DNA of 64,000 bases from Diabrotica undecimpunctata (Eukaryota; Arthropoda; Insecta; Coleoptera; Chrysomelidae), in contig NC_092810.1 in the NCBI RefSeq assembly GCF_040954645.1, positions 10,960,377 through 11,024,376 on the forward strand. Direction: 5' to 3'. Below the pieces are notes generated by a model. The model made no database searches. It worked only from the letters and a program-made list of their open reading frames with translations, and had not been told where the DNA came from. This document shows, in pieces, positions 1 to 9,716 of the stretch. Position 1 is the stretch's first letter, and the number at the start of each line of letters is the position of its first letter. The translations under genes and the position numbers were made by a program.

Positions 1-600
1 GTTTAAAGATCGTCACAAACTATTGGGTTTAATTCTTGATTCAATGTTAAGATGGAAAGATCATACATCTGTGGATTACCATTACCACTAATAAAATAAA
101 TTTTATTTGTAACCATGAACCATTTTAACTCAGCTATTTAATAATTTTCAATAAACAAGTTATAAAAATGTGTAGATAGAGCAATTATAATAATTGACAG
201 AATCTTCTTTTTATTGGATGTCATTTTATAACAACGTGAAATAGGTTACATTTTATAAATAAGTAAAAATCTTAATATTTAAATGAAGAGATCGTCCATT
301 TAGAACACTTATAGTAGACATTCAAAAACCTTTGCAAAAATTAGGATGATTTTAAATCTACCTTCAGGAATCATGTCAAAAATTTACAAAAAATATTATA
401 AAAAAGTTTCTATTTACCAGAACACCACGTAAACTCTACCCTTGTTAAGATAGAAACGATAACTTCCATTTCAACAATCGTAGAGTCTATACGTCGTTTA
501 AATAAAAGTAGAAAGGTTTAAGAATGATTATGATTTTGTCGGAAAATTACGGCATTTCGGCACTAACTTCGATTCAATCTTTCAATCTCAATTTATTAAA
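1..600. other. AT-rich stretch, no gene recognised
   Basis: No supported coding region or repeat was seen. If the first-exon candidate at 613-735 is real, this would be its first intron on the minus strand. Confidence 0.4.
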
Positions 601-612
601 AAAATAAAAAAA

Positions 613-735
613 ACTCACCTGTTACTTCGAATCATTACTAAATCGTTACTTGGAAATAAATCCGTATAGCTGGCTTGTTGTGCTGAAAGATGGGGAGTAG
701 CTGAGCTCACTTTTCAGATTCGTCCCTTATATACC
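613..735 (-). promoter_or_regulatory. Possible promoter and short first exon of a minus-strand gene leaving the window
   Basis: On the minus strand a TATATAA box lies at 733-727. About 30 bases later the expected start region begins (near 700), and about 80 bases further comes a strong splice donor, CAG|GTGAGT, with the exon ending at 619. An ATG lies about 20 bases before the donor and would give only about five codons (MIRSN) before the intron. A TATA box with a very short coding first exon is common in insect secreted and cuticle protein genes, where the intron splits the signal peptide; that analogy is inference. The next exon would lie to the left and was not found in 1-600. Confidence 0.35.
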
Positions 736-739
736 TAGA

Positions 740-1920
740 AAATCACAGGCAACACTTTTGTCCAGGGATTTAAATATTACACATAAATAAACATGGATTC
801 TTTGTCAAAGACATTTGCATGTTTTGAATATAGATCGAGAAAATAATATTAAGAAGACCTACTCAACTTTTGAAGTAAAATTCCACCAAAAGTTTTGGGC
901 TCAGAATGCATTAATAAAGTAGTTCATAAGAAGTACATTTCAATGTAAATTGTGTTTAGACCAAATTTTAAGGCTACTTTTTAGTTACATTTTATGCTTT
1001 AACTACTTAATTTCTGAGAATAAACCATCAAACGAAGTCATTAATCATGCAAGGCGAGGCATTAGTGTGAGAAAGTCCAAGTTCAAAAAAACGACATACA
1101 CATTTCTGTTTAATCTCATTCATTCATTTCAAATTCTTTCGTTTATATCTCTTTTTACTGTAGTTTTTATTTTATAGACCTAGCTAAATAAAAACTAGCT
1201 TGTTTAACTCTGGAGATTATGGAGACCACCTTCTCGCTCCTTTCCTTCATATCCACATTCTCTCATGTATGTTCAGCGGTAGTACTTAAAATAATTCCGT
1301 CAATTCGTTGTCCAGAACATGTAGATACATTTTCCGTTTATGTGATCCTTGTAACGGGATTTAATTAAGCATCCAGAAATCAGATCTAAGTAACTCAATT
1401 CAGTTTAAAAATTTAAAATCCTTTTAATATTATTCATTGCTTGTTGCTCAATGCGATTGTTTGTTTATGGCATTGAAAATATCGGTGTAACTAGAACACG
1501 CGCTGACCTAGTGAAATTTGCAATTTAATCAAAAGCTTATTTAATAATGTTTACAAATTATATTAGAAAAACATGAATGCATAAACAAACGAACGTGAGT
1601 TAAATACCCGGAAAATAACGGGAGTAGATGTTAAGAATTAAGAATTAAGAGTTAACAGTCGAAGCTAGTATTGTCATCCGTCAACTGGGTACTCTCTCTC
1701 TTATTGTACTTAGAGAACCAACAAAGTTATTATGAGTATCCAGTGAGTTCGAGTTAATCAACCCCATGCAGGGGGTAAACTACCACTAGAGTTCCACTAT
1801 CAGAACAGACCAAGGTACAGAGTACAAAAATGAAGTAATGCACGAACTAACAAAAATGCTAAAGATAGAGCACAACAAACTTCTCAACGACGTACCACCC
1901 ACAATCGATTGGAAGTTGTG
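740..1920. other. Intergenic, nothing recognised
   Basis: AT-rich sequence with short open frames that show no family signature. A small run of related AAGAATTAAGA words occurs near 1630. Confidence 0.4.
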
Positions 1921-1929
1921 AGAAACTAC

Positions 1930-2310
1930 TTCTTCCTCTTTCAGTACCGTCTCCTATCGGAGGTTGACTACCATCACAGCCAATCTTTACTTTGTTGGCT
2001 GCAGCTCTGAATAACTGTATTGAACTACACCCATACCACTCCCTTAAATTTCGCAACCAGGAAATCCTACTACGTCCTACATTTCTCTTTCCCGAGATTT
2101 TTCCTTGGATTATGAGTCAAAGCAGAGAGTACTTTTCTCCTCTCATTATGTGTCCCAGATATTCCAGTTTTTTCGTTTGTATGGTTTTTATGACTTCGCA
2201 TTCCTTCCCCATCTTCAGCAGAACATCTTGATTTGTTACTCTTTCTGTCCATGGTATTTTCCACATTCTCCTGTAACAGCACATCTCGATTGCCTCAGAA
2301 TGAGAAACTA
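1930..2310 (-). mobile_element. RTE-like LINE, 3' fragment
   Basis: Two minus-strand frames together give the C-terminal tail of the RTE-type protein that is well preserved at 28598-30161. Matching segments are KLEYLGHIMRGEKYSLL and WLRNLREWYGCSSIQLFRAAANK, against KLEYLGHILRHDKYRLL and WLQNLRKWFGLTSVEVFRSAANK in the preserved copy. The 3' end shows a CTTCTTCCTC tract, the complement of the GAA-rich tail of this family. It is truncated 5' and frameshifted, so it is inactive. Confidence 0.75.
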
Positions 2311-2399
2311 CATGTGTTGCAGAATGTTCACATACTGCACAACACAACCCCTAACGCGTATCATGGATATACACCGTTAGAATTGCTGTAAAATGAATT

Positions 2400-2890
2400 A
2401 ACTAATTAACTGTAAAATTAAGATAGATAACGGTAAGATCAAGGAGGTGCATAAAAATAGGCTATACGTTTACAGTCCAGAAACACAGTGAATTAGTGAT
2501 ATGTGAAAACGGGAACAATTATATTGGTATTGAACATTTTTTTTGTTACTAAATATAAAGAAATATGTATCAAAAATTTGTATATAATTCTATAAATATG
2601 TATATGTAAATAGTGAATGTAAATAATGTATGTATGTAAAGTAATCAGTTGATGATTATTACACTTCTGAAAAATTTTTTAAAGAAACATTTATTAGATA
2701 AAAACATTTTTGTATTAAATATTTTGAAGATGTAAGCAGTGGTTTTTACTTACCAAACTAATTTTTATTTGGTAAGTTAACAAAAATTGTTTTTTTCTTT
2801 TTAGATCAACCTTGTAAGTATTTTGTCTTTTTTAGCTCTTGATAATAATTGTAAACACAATTGAAAGCTCGAGAATAAAAAAATAGTTAA
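2400..2890. other. AT-rich spacer
   Basis: No coding or structural feature recognised; it separates the RTE fragment from the repeat unit at 2900. Confidence 0.4.
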
Positions 2891-2899
2891 CCAATAGCC

Positions 2900-2978
2900 C
2901 TATTATTGACTCCAACCCATCCAAAACAGTTATATATTTGTTCCAAACGAGTCACAAGTACTTCTTCTTTTTTTTATT

Positions 2979-2980
<2 letters not shown>
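2900..2980. repeat. Single copy of the ~80-bp unit that forms the palindrome at 6187-6339
   Basis: The sequence ATTGACTCCAACCCATCC through AACGAGTCACAAGTACTTCT is almost the same as the right arm of the palindrome at 6263-6339. It runs directly into a (TA)n tract. No protein explains it; it may be the end of a repeat family associated with Penelope-like copies. Confidence 0.7.

Positions 2981-3060
<80 letters not shown>
2981..3060. repeat. (TA)40 microsatellite
   Basis: Uninterrupted TA dinucleotides. The tract sits exactly between the ~80-bp repeat unit and the RTE fragment starting at 3062. Confidence 0.95.
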
Positions 3061-3061
<1 letters not shown>

Positions 3062-3063
<2 letters not shown>

Positions 3064-3450
3064 GTTCAGCAAGGTGTTGCAGTTCTTCTAGTGTTCCTGC
3101 CAGAAGGACGGTGTCGTCAGCATATCTTATGTTATTAAGTGGCTCACCGTTTATTATAAGGCCCTCACTGACCTCGGCAAGCGCTAATTCTGAGATGGCT
3201 TCACTGTATAAATTGAATAACAAGAGTGATAAAATACACACTTGGCGGACCCCATGGCGAATCTGGATATCCTCGGTCAGTTCATTTTCAACTTTCACTT
3301 TTGCTGTTTGGTTCCAATAGAGGTTACATATATGATTCTAATGTCTCTACTGTCTATGTTTTTACTTAATAAAATCTCTTTAACCCGATTATGCTGCACC
3401 CTGTCAAATGCCTTCTTAAAATCAATGAAACAGGCATATACCTCCTTTTA
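3062..3450 (-). mobile_element. RTE-like LINE, reverse transcriptase fragment
   Basis: Read on the minus strand from about 3450, the frames give FKKAFD-like, NLYWNQTAKVKVENELT, IRHGVRQ..LLFNLYSEAI and NNIRYADDTVLLAGTLEELQ. These are RT motifs including the YADD catalytic box. The coding sequence stops abruptly at the (TA)n tract, after about the LEELQHLAEQL position. The upstream half contains stops. It is a fragment of the same family as 28598-30161. Confidence 0.8.
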
Positions 3451-3959
3451 GTTCCTATTTAAGTTTTATTCGTCATCGCTGTATTTAAAAATTTATATTT
3501 AGTATTAAGCTTATTATTTGCATATACAAGACACATTTTCTGTACAAACTGGTGGAATTTTTAAGTTGAAGGGAATAATACGCCTCACGCCTTAAGAGTT
3601 TTCTTTATAGAAGATTTACATAGACTTTGATTATATTCCACAAACCAGAAACGTCCCTTCAAAGATATTTGCCAATATCTCAATATCTTTCTTCGAATTT
3701 TCAAAGCGTAAAATGTGACGGTGATCCCAGAGGATTTAAGTTCGTAGGAGTTTTATGAGAAAAGTGGATATTGTACTTTTTGGTAAGAATATTCTCTGCT
3801 TATTTATTATATTAAGAAATAAAAAAAATGTTTGTGTACCGGCATTATTTATGGGAAAATTCAATAAAATACTTCTACATGTTTTTCCGTCGATAATTTC
3901 GTATTTAGTGGACGTTGCTGACTAATTCTTTTTCCATTTCTCTTGTTAGCAACTTCGAA

Positions 3960-3962
<3 letters not shown>

Positions 3963-4055
<93 letters not shown>
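3963..4055. repeat. (TA)n microsatellite at the 3' end of the Penelope-like element
   Basis: About 46 TA units directly follow the 3' end of the minus-strand Penelope-like element. Confidence 0.95.
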
Positions 4056-4058
<3 letters not shown>

Positions 4059-6170
4059 AACACAGTTTATTAGGGCTGCAGTCAGTAGGTTTGGCCGGGA
4101 TGTTATAGAAACACTCTTTTGACTTTTGGTCGAGCTTTCGGAATTCTTTTATCCGTTCTTCAAGACACTGTAATTAGAAGAAAGTGTAAATATTTACAAC
4201 ATATCTCAAATTGTCATTACAACTTACTAGTCGTTGAGATTATTTTTGTAAAGCTACGACACTCAACATTAAAAACACACATATAAAATATAACATTTAA
4301 AATAATGGACAATATACATTTTAAAATTTAGTTAGAAAGTTAAAATTTTGTTAGTGACATCTTTTCATGGTGTGTTTTGACTGATCCATAGAGAACAGAA
4401 AAAAAAAACAAAAATAGTGTGATTAAAAAGTAATTAGTTCTGGCTATTATATTAATGGAAGTAGTATATTAAACCTGTCTTGATAGTATGCAACATGTTT
4501 TTTATGCAGGTGTATTACGGTATGTATATGTAAAAGTAAATCTTTATTTTATTTTTGATGTTTTGTCAGTAAGTAACAATAAATGTTGCCTAATTTATCT
4601 ATTTCTAACTTTTTATTTATATAAGACGTATTAGATTTTATGAAACACATTTCCAAGAAAACACGTTTTGAATGGTTTTTTTCTTTTGCCAGAATACAGG
4701 AATCTTCGAAATTAAATTCATGTTTTAAAGTTAATGAATGTTCTGTGAGCGCACATGCGTTTATCTTTTTGGTTTTTATGTCGCTGCGATGTGATATTAC
4801 TCTATTGTGAAAATTACGGGATGATTCTCCGATATACACGTTTTTACAGTTGGCACACGGTATAGAATAAACAACATTCGATGACTCCTGTATTGTGAAA
4901 GGATCCTTTGTCTTTGTGTACAACTTCGATACCGTTTTCACATTCTTAGTTGCAATTTTTAAGTCACTAACATTTTTGAAAATGTTCAATAGCTTAGGTC
5001 TGAGAACTGGAATATAGGGTAGGCAACCATACGTTATTTTAGATTGTGGTAGCTCTGATGTGTTCTGTGTCAATGTCTGTGTCAGTTGTCGGACCTCATT
5101 CACCTCATTATTATGAAAATTTTGGTTGTCAGAAAATTGCAAAGGAAAAAGAGAACCAAAAATAAGTTTATTCAAAAGCCCTGTAGGATAGGAGTTCTCT
5201 TGTAGTATAGATCTCAACTTTTTTAGTCCCTTGTCCCTGAACTCGATGTGTGATAAGTTGATAACCCTAGTTTTAAGGGCCAAAACCAAATTTGTTTTCA
5301 TCTTAGATGGATGTTGAGAATAAAAGTTTATGAAACGGTTACTAAAACAAGGTTTACGATACCACTCCGTCCTTAGCATGCCATCACTGCCACGATGTAT
5401 AAGCATGTCTAAAAACGGAATCATATTATCAGCTTCTCTCTCAACCGTAAACTTTAAGTGTTCACACTGGGCGTTAAAAGTGTTTAGAACATCAGTTACT
5501 TTGTTTTCAGGGACCGATAAGATCAAATCATCTACATATCGTTTGATAAAAGGTATGTGAAAAGGTATCTTTTCCTTACATGTTCTTATAAGTTCATCCA
5601 ATACAAAGTTACATAGTATGGGGGATATTTTGCTGCCCATTAGAGTGCCAAAAATTTGTTTGAAAAAATTACCATTAAACAAAAAGATGTTAGAGTCAAA
5701 AATAAATGTTAAAATTCTTAAGAAATCATCTAAACTGATCTTGGTATGCAGAGAGATGCTGTTCCAGTTATTTTTGATGCTGTTGAGAATAGCATCTAGT
5801 GGTAGGTTTGTAAATAGTGACACAACATCTAAACTAATTAGTATATAATTATTCGGAACTTTAACATTATTAATGAAGTTACTAAATGTGAAAGAATCTC
5901 TAATATAGAATTCATTGGATTCGTTGTAGGAAATTGTGAGGATATCTGTAAGGTGTTTAGCACGTTTACTATTAGGAGCATCAATGGAAGAGACAATAGG
6001 CCTCATTGAAAGAGTGGGTTTGTGAACTTTAGGAAGTGTATAAAACCTGGGTGCAACTGCATTGTAAATTTTCAAAGATTTTGCAACTTCTGTTGTTATG
6101 GATTTGGAAGAAGCTAAATCCGAAACCAGTTTGTTCGCCTTTTGTTGAAGGGTGCACACTGGACTGTTCT
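4056..6170 (-). mobile_element. Penelope-like element, 5'-truncated
   Basis: Contains the long RT/GIY-YIG reading frame (4549-6159) and about 490 bases of 3' sequence ending at the (TA)n tract. The 3' part, read on the minus strand, carries TTGAAGAACGG...CCGAAAGC at about 4170-4130. This resembles the hammerhead-related sequence found in terminal repeats of many Penelope-like elements. The 5' end breaks off just before the RT domain, at a short (TA)n next to the palindrome. Confidence 0.85.
4549..6159 (-). CDS. Penelope-like reverse transcriptase with GIY-YIG endonuclease
   Basis: 536 codons are open without a break. RT motifs in order: LPKVHKP (about residue 43), ISLDVVSLFTNLP (about 107), MGSKISPIL (about 173) and RYVDD (about 206), the catalytic aspartates. 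A GIY-YIG nuclease core follows near residues 430-455 (YSIPCANCKNVYIGESSR). The enzyme copies element RNA at a nicked target. The first in-frame codon at 6159 is GTG; the frame runs on upstream into (TA)n, so the N-terminal part normally before the RT is missing and this is not a natural start. The intact frame suggests a young, 5'-truncated insertion. Confidence 0.93.
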   Translation of the reverse strand: MCTLQQKANKLVSDLASSKSITTEVAKSLKIYNAVAPRFYTLPKVHKPTLSMRPIVSSIDAPNSKRAKHLTDILTISYNESNEFYIRDSFTFSNFINNVKVPNNYILISLDVVSLFTNLPLDAILNSIKNNWNSISLHTKISLDDFLRILTFIFDSNIFLFNGNFFKQIFGTLMGSKISPILCNFVLDELIRTCKEKIPFHIPFIKRYVDDLILSVPENKVTDVLNTFNAQCEHLKFTVEREADNMIPFLDMLIHRGSDGMLRTEWYRKPCFSNRFINFYSQHPSKMKTNLVLALKTRVINLSHIEFRDKGLKKLRSILQENSYPTGLLNKLIFGSLFPLQFSDNQNFHNNEVNEVRQLTQTLTQNTSELPQSKITYGCLPYIPVLRPKLLNIFKNVSDLKIATKNVKTVSKLYTKTKDPFTIQESSNVVYSIPCANCKNVYIGESSRNFHNRVISHRSDIKTKKINACALTEHSLTLKHEFNFEDSCILAKEKNHSKRVFLEMCFIKSNTSYINKKLEIDKLGNIYCYLLTKHQK

Positions 6171-6186
6171 TAATATATATATATGT

Positions 6187-6339
6187 ATAAGAAAAAAGAA
6201 GTACTTGTGACTCGTTTGGAACAAATATATAACTGTTTTGGATGGGTTGGAGTCAATAATATAATATTATTGACTCCAACCCATCCAAAACAGTTATATA
6301 TTTGTTCCAAACGAGTCACAAGTACTTCTTTTTTCTTAT
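6187..6339. repeat. Perfect 153-bp palindrome
   Basis: Two 76-base arms are exact reverse complements around the single base 6263. Each arm is the ~80-bp unit also seen at 2900-2980, with a shorter copy at 6363-6396. The palindrome abuts the broken 5' end of the Penelope-like element. Confidence 0.9.
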
Positions 6340-6362
6340 TCTTGTAGAAAAATATGGGTTTT

Positions 6363-6396
6363 ATTATTGACTCCAACCCATCCAAAACAGTTATAT
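6363..6396. repeat. Partial extra copy of the palindrome unit
   Basis: ATTATTGACTCCAACCCATC and following bases repeat the start of the right arm, then run into ATATATATGTATATATAT. Confidence 0.8.
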
Positions 6397-6419
6397 ATAT
6401 ATGTATATATATTTCCTTT

Positions 6420-7140
6420 ATAATCAACGTTGCTGTCATTCATTGGACCACGAAAAATTCTACTTTCGTCACCGTGTTTGTTTTTGGTGTGTGTCCTGCG
6501 AAATATATTCATAATGTGCCTTTTTTCTGCGGTACTTTCAAAGTGTTCATTTACTTTTATTTATTTCTCTTTGCGTTTGCCATGTTACTCTGTTTTCCTG
6601 GAATTTACTTCCATTTTGTTACTGTTCCATCTGTATTTTGGTTATTGTTATTTCTTTGTTCTATCCTTATTCGGTTATTTAAGTTCTTACGGTGTTTGTA
6701 TATTTAATACTTCGACTTTTTATAACAAAGTTTTATTATGATCCATTTCTTAAGAAAGAAAATTAAATTTCTATATTGTAAAAATATATTTTAAGCACTT
6801 TCTCCGCACCCTTACAAATACTATTTTTAAAACCACAGGAATAGATTATATTAGCCTCCTACTAGAACAAACACACCTCAACATAAAATCATTTGGCAAA
6901 AACACGCAATTCTCCATTAAGCTAACAAAATCGCTTAACTAATTTCCGATGCGTAAAGAACTTTCTACAAACTTTTACACTTAGACCCACGCGACATCAA
7001 AACAGTAATAAACTAGCTATTAGTTATACTCGATTTGGAAATTAATGATAGTACAGTTTTATGGCAAAATATTAGAACGGTCTTTACATAGGACCAAGCA
7101 GAAAAATTATAAAAATAATATCTATTAATAGACAAATAAT
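6420..7140. other. No gene supported
   Basis: Two overlapping plus-strand open frames between 6354 and 6741 are hydrophobic by composition and match no family known to me. The right part may belong to the decayed Penelope copy that becomes recognisable from about 7150. Confidence 0.35.
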
Positions 7141-7149
7141 AGATGATTA

Positions 7150-7770
7150 TACGCCAAAATTGCAAGAGATTCTTTAGAAACAGGCCGTACATGATGGCTA
7201 CCAAAAATACCTTCGTCAAAAATACTTTTCATTTCATGGAACTTATTAAATAATATCCTATCTCACCGTCAGACAGTCTAGTAAGTTTCGATATCGTTTC
7301 AGTCTTAACAAACATTCCTATAGACGAAACTCTGAACATTCTGAAAACTAGACACAATATCCAGCAAAACTACTGATGTCTCATTAATCATTGTATGTCC
7401 AACACTTATTTCATCTTCCAAAATTAATTTTACAGACAAATAAATGCTGCTCCAATGGGCTCCCCTCTATCTCCAGTAATTGCCAATATCTTTATGGATG
7501 ACTTCGAGACCCGAGCCCTATCCACATCAATACATTCGTCATTTGGCCCAATGGCAGGGATGCTTTGGTGTATTTTCAAACTCATCTGAATGGTATGCAT
7601 CTTAGTATCCAATTCACGATGTAGGTGGAAACTGATTCATCCCTAACGTTTCTCGACGTTGTCATAAAGAAAAACTAACCCCAAGGTTTTCATCACTATA
7701 TTTGTCGGAAACCCACCCATACAAGACCACGTCACCATCGACGGTATAAATGACCCGCCCTCTATTCCCA
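7150..7770 (+). pseudogene. Decayed Penelope-like reverse transcriptase
   Basis: Several frames on the plus strand give RT segments in the right order: NTFVKNTFHFMELIK, LVSFDIVSVLTNIPIDETL, AAPMGSPLSPVIANIFMDDF, then FVIWPNGRDALVYFQTHLNG and SSLTFLDVVIKK, ending in RKPTHT. These are Penelope RT motifs. The catalytic DD region is damaged and there are many stops and frameshifts. It is a different and much older copy than 4056-6170, in the opposite orientation. The hAT insertion at 7825 follows directly. Confidence 0.8.
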
Positions 7771-7816
7771 GCACCAGCAACATTGGTTAATGATCAGTGT
7801 AGTAGTAATGGAATGA

Positions 7817-7824
7817 AATGTATG
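7817..7824. repeat. Left 8-bp target site duplication of hAT element
   Basis: AATGTATG here is repeated at 9709-9716 on the other side of the element. Confidence 0.9.
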
Positions 7825-8696
7825 TAGTGTTGCCCAAAATCGGTCTTGGTCTTGCAGTCTTGGTCTTGTTCTTGCGTTTTCGCAAGACCAAGACCAAGAC
7901 CAAGACCGCCTAATTTTAGCAAGACCAAGACCAAGACTGACCCTGCAAGATTTACGCAAGAACAAGACTAAGCCTGCGAGACTCTTGCGTCTTGCAGTTA
8001 GGACGGAGTGTCTTTTTAGCGAGTATTGTAGTTCGGGTATATGCTTAAAGACTCTATGAGACGCAAAAAAATATGTAATAAACATACATGAAAATCATCA
8101 ATCAAAATATTCATTAAAAACAACATATTTGACACGTGCTTAGAGGTCATAATTACAATGTAAAAATAAAATATTTTGTACATTCTTTTCCAGCATACGA
8201 CTTCGCTTGAAATTAATTGTCCAGATTTTGAAAAATAGCCGCCCTCTAACCATAAAATAATCTTGCATTGCTACGCCGACAGTAATATCGTATCGAAATT
8301 TTTTTAAAATATGTCACCTTAGCTAATAACTTATTATTACGGACACCCACTTAATAATTCAATTTTTTTCCCATTATAATTTAGTTAGGAGGAATCTAAA
8401 TAAACAAATCTTATCGGCCTAAGACTAAGCATTATTTCTGCTGAGTGTGCGATGAGATCATTCGGTTAAACCAAATTTGCTGAAAGAGCGCGATTAATAT
8501 TCAAACGTTTATTAATAACAGATAATGTCGCTTGCCGTGTAAACAAAATACCGAAATATTTAAAATAACGAAGTAACGATATAACGATATATAATTCTCG
8601 GTTTGTTATTAGATACTTAGGGTATTGAAAGTAACGGACATTTATAGTTACTTTTTTGACATCACTAAACTTCATTTGACAAGTTTACAATTTGAC

Positions 8697-8950
8697 ATGG
8701 GGGACAAAGATTCAAATAGTTTTAGTCGGAGTAGTGAGCGTTGGAATTATAGATCTAAAAGACCTAAAAGCAAATTTGATGAGTTTTTTGAAATAATTCA
8801 TGCATCCCAAATTGCTTTGTTTAAATTGTGCCACATGGAAAGGTTCAAATGAAAATGAAAAACAGAAACACTTCACGTTTAAAGAAGCATCTAATATCTT
8901 TTCACCAAAAAGAATTACAAAAATATTTATTCCTGAAAAACCAAAATTCT
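8697..8950 (+). pseudogene. hAT transposase N-terminus (BED-like), broken
   Basis: ATGGGGGACAAAG opens MGDKDSNSF...RSKRPKSKFDEFFE, then HASQIALFKLCHME. After a frameshift near 8845 it continues NENEKQKHFTFKEASN. The Cys/Cys and His arrangement resembles a BED zinc finger at the start of hAT transposases. One expected Cys reads as Phe. The rest of the enzyme is absent, so this is probably what remains after internal deletion of an autonomous parent. Confidence 0.55.
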
Positions 8951-9136
8951 GGTTCCTAAAAAAATGTTCCTACTACTTTATTTTGGTAAATGAATGTCTT
9001 TATTAACAGTGTAGTAGATATCTCCTTAATTTAAAACAACTTCTTTTGATTGTCATTGCTTTCTTACCCATTCTTTATTTTTTCAAGTTAGTTTTTTATA
9101 TAAAAGTAGAGCTAAGATTGTTAATAACATTTTTTC

Positions 9137-9225
9137 TTCTTCTTCGTCTAGCCATTCACGCCCACATCTGAACATAAGCCTCTTCAAGTCTTCCTTTCCA
9201 TTGTTTTTTATTGTACGCTACTTAA
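9137..9225 (-). mobile_element. Small RTE-like 3' fragment nested in the hAT element
   Basis: TTCTTCTTCTTCGTCTAGCC followed by CACATCTGAACATAAGCC resembles the 3' ends, read in reverse, of RTE-type LINEs that are very common in insect genomes (recognised from memory). It is about 90 bases and non-coding. Confidence 0.45.
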
Positions 9226-9477
9226 TATGTTAATAACATTTATGTTGCTTTAATCAGTGGAGATTATAGTTTGTTATCTTATCACCTAAAGAATATGTGC
9301 CCTTGATACTTGTATGTGGATTTTTGCCACGTACCAATCTTTTTTAAGATTTCCGTTTCATATATGGTGGAGGTCTATCAATACCTTTCTAGACAGAAAA
9401 TGTTCTTTAAAATACAGTCAAGTTTATGTCATTAATTTGGTTTTTTTGTGTTTTAACCATGTTTGATTGACTTTCGT

Positions 9478-9560
9478 GGGGCATCGTAGATAGCTGGGTT
9501 AGTTAGAGCATAGGCACGGATCGCTTAGATCGTGGCTTCAAACTCCCCTAGTCACGTTTA
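9478..9560 (+). repeat. tRNA-like SINE head or degenerate tRNA
   Basis: TAGCTGGGTTAGTTAGAGC fits a tRNA A box (D-arm), and GGCTTCAAACTCC about 30 bases later fits a B box (T-arm) with two changes from GGTTCGANTCC. Spacing suits RNA polymerase III promoters. The clover-leaf stems are poor, so a SINE head or tRNA pseudogene is more likely than a working tRNA. Confidence 0.5.
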
Positions 9561-9708
9561 ATAAATAGCAATAGGCTAATGGGTAACTGCAAGACTTGCA
9601 AGACTCTTGCTGCAAGACCAAGACCAAGACCAAGACCGAGAGTGCAATACCAAGACCAAGACCAAGACTGTCTAAGTCTCGTCTTGTTCTTGCATTTGGG
9701 CAACACTA

Positions 9709-9716
9709 AATGTATG
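9709..9716. repeat. Right 8-bp target site duplication of hAT element
   Basis: AATGTATG, identical to 7817-7824. Confidence 0.9.

Larger units (their letters stand above)
7825..9708. mobile_element. Non-autonomous hAT element, complete, 1884 bp
   Basis: Starts TAGTGTTGCCCAAA and ends with its inverse TTTGGGCAACACTA, flanked by the 8-bp duplication AATGTATG; this is diagnostic for hAT. Both ends carry dense runs of the hexamer CAAGAC/GTCTTG (7840-8000 and 9590-9685), likely transposase binding sites. The interior holds a broken BED-type start of a transposase (8697-8950) and nested small repeats. No full transposase is present, so mobility would need enzyme from elsewhere. Confidence 0.92.

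Noticed and set aside
950..1177. 75-codon plus-strand open frame
   Set aside because: No family signature, composition expected of AT-rich DNA, no nearby splice or promoter evidence.
2930..3138. Open frames rich in Tyr-Ile repeats (also at 10929-11234)
   Set aside because: They are translations of (TA)n tracts, not genes.
6354..6741. Two overlapping hydrophobic plus-strand frames
   Set aside because: Their hydrophobic character comes from T-rich sequence; no homology recognised and they overlap each other.
9478..9560. Functional tRNA gene
   Set aside because: A and B boxes are present but the acceptor and anticodon stems do not pair well; SINE head is more likely.
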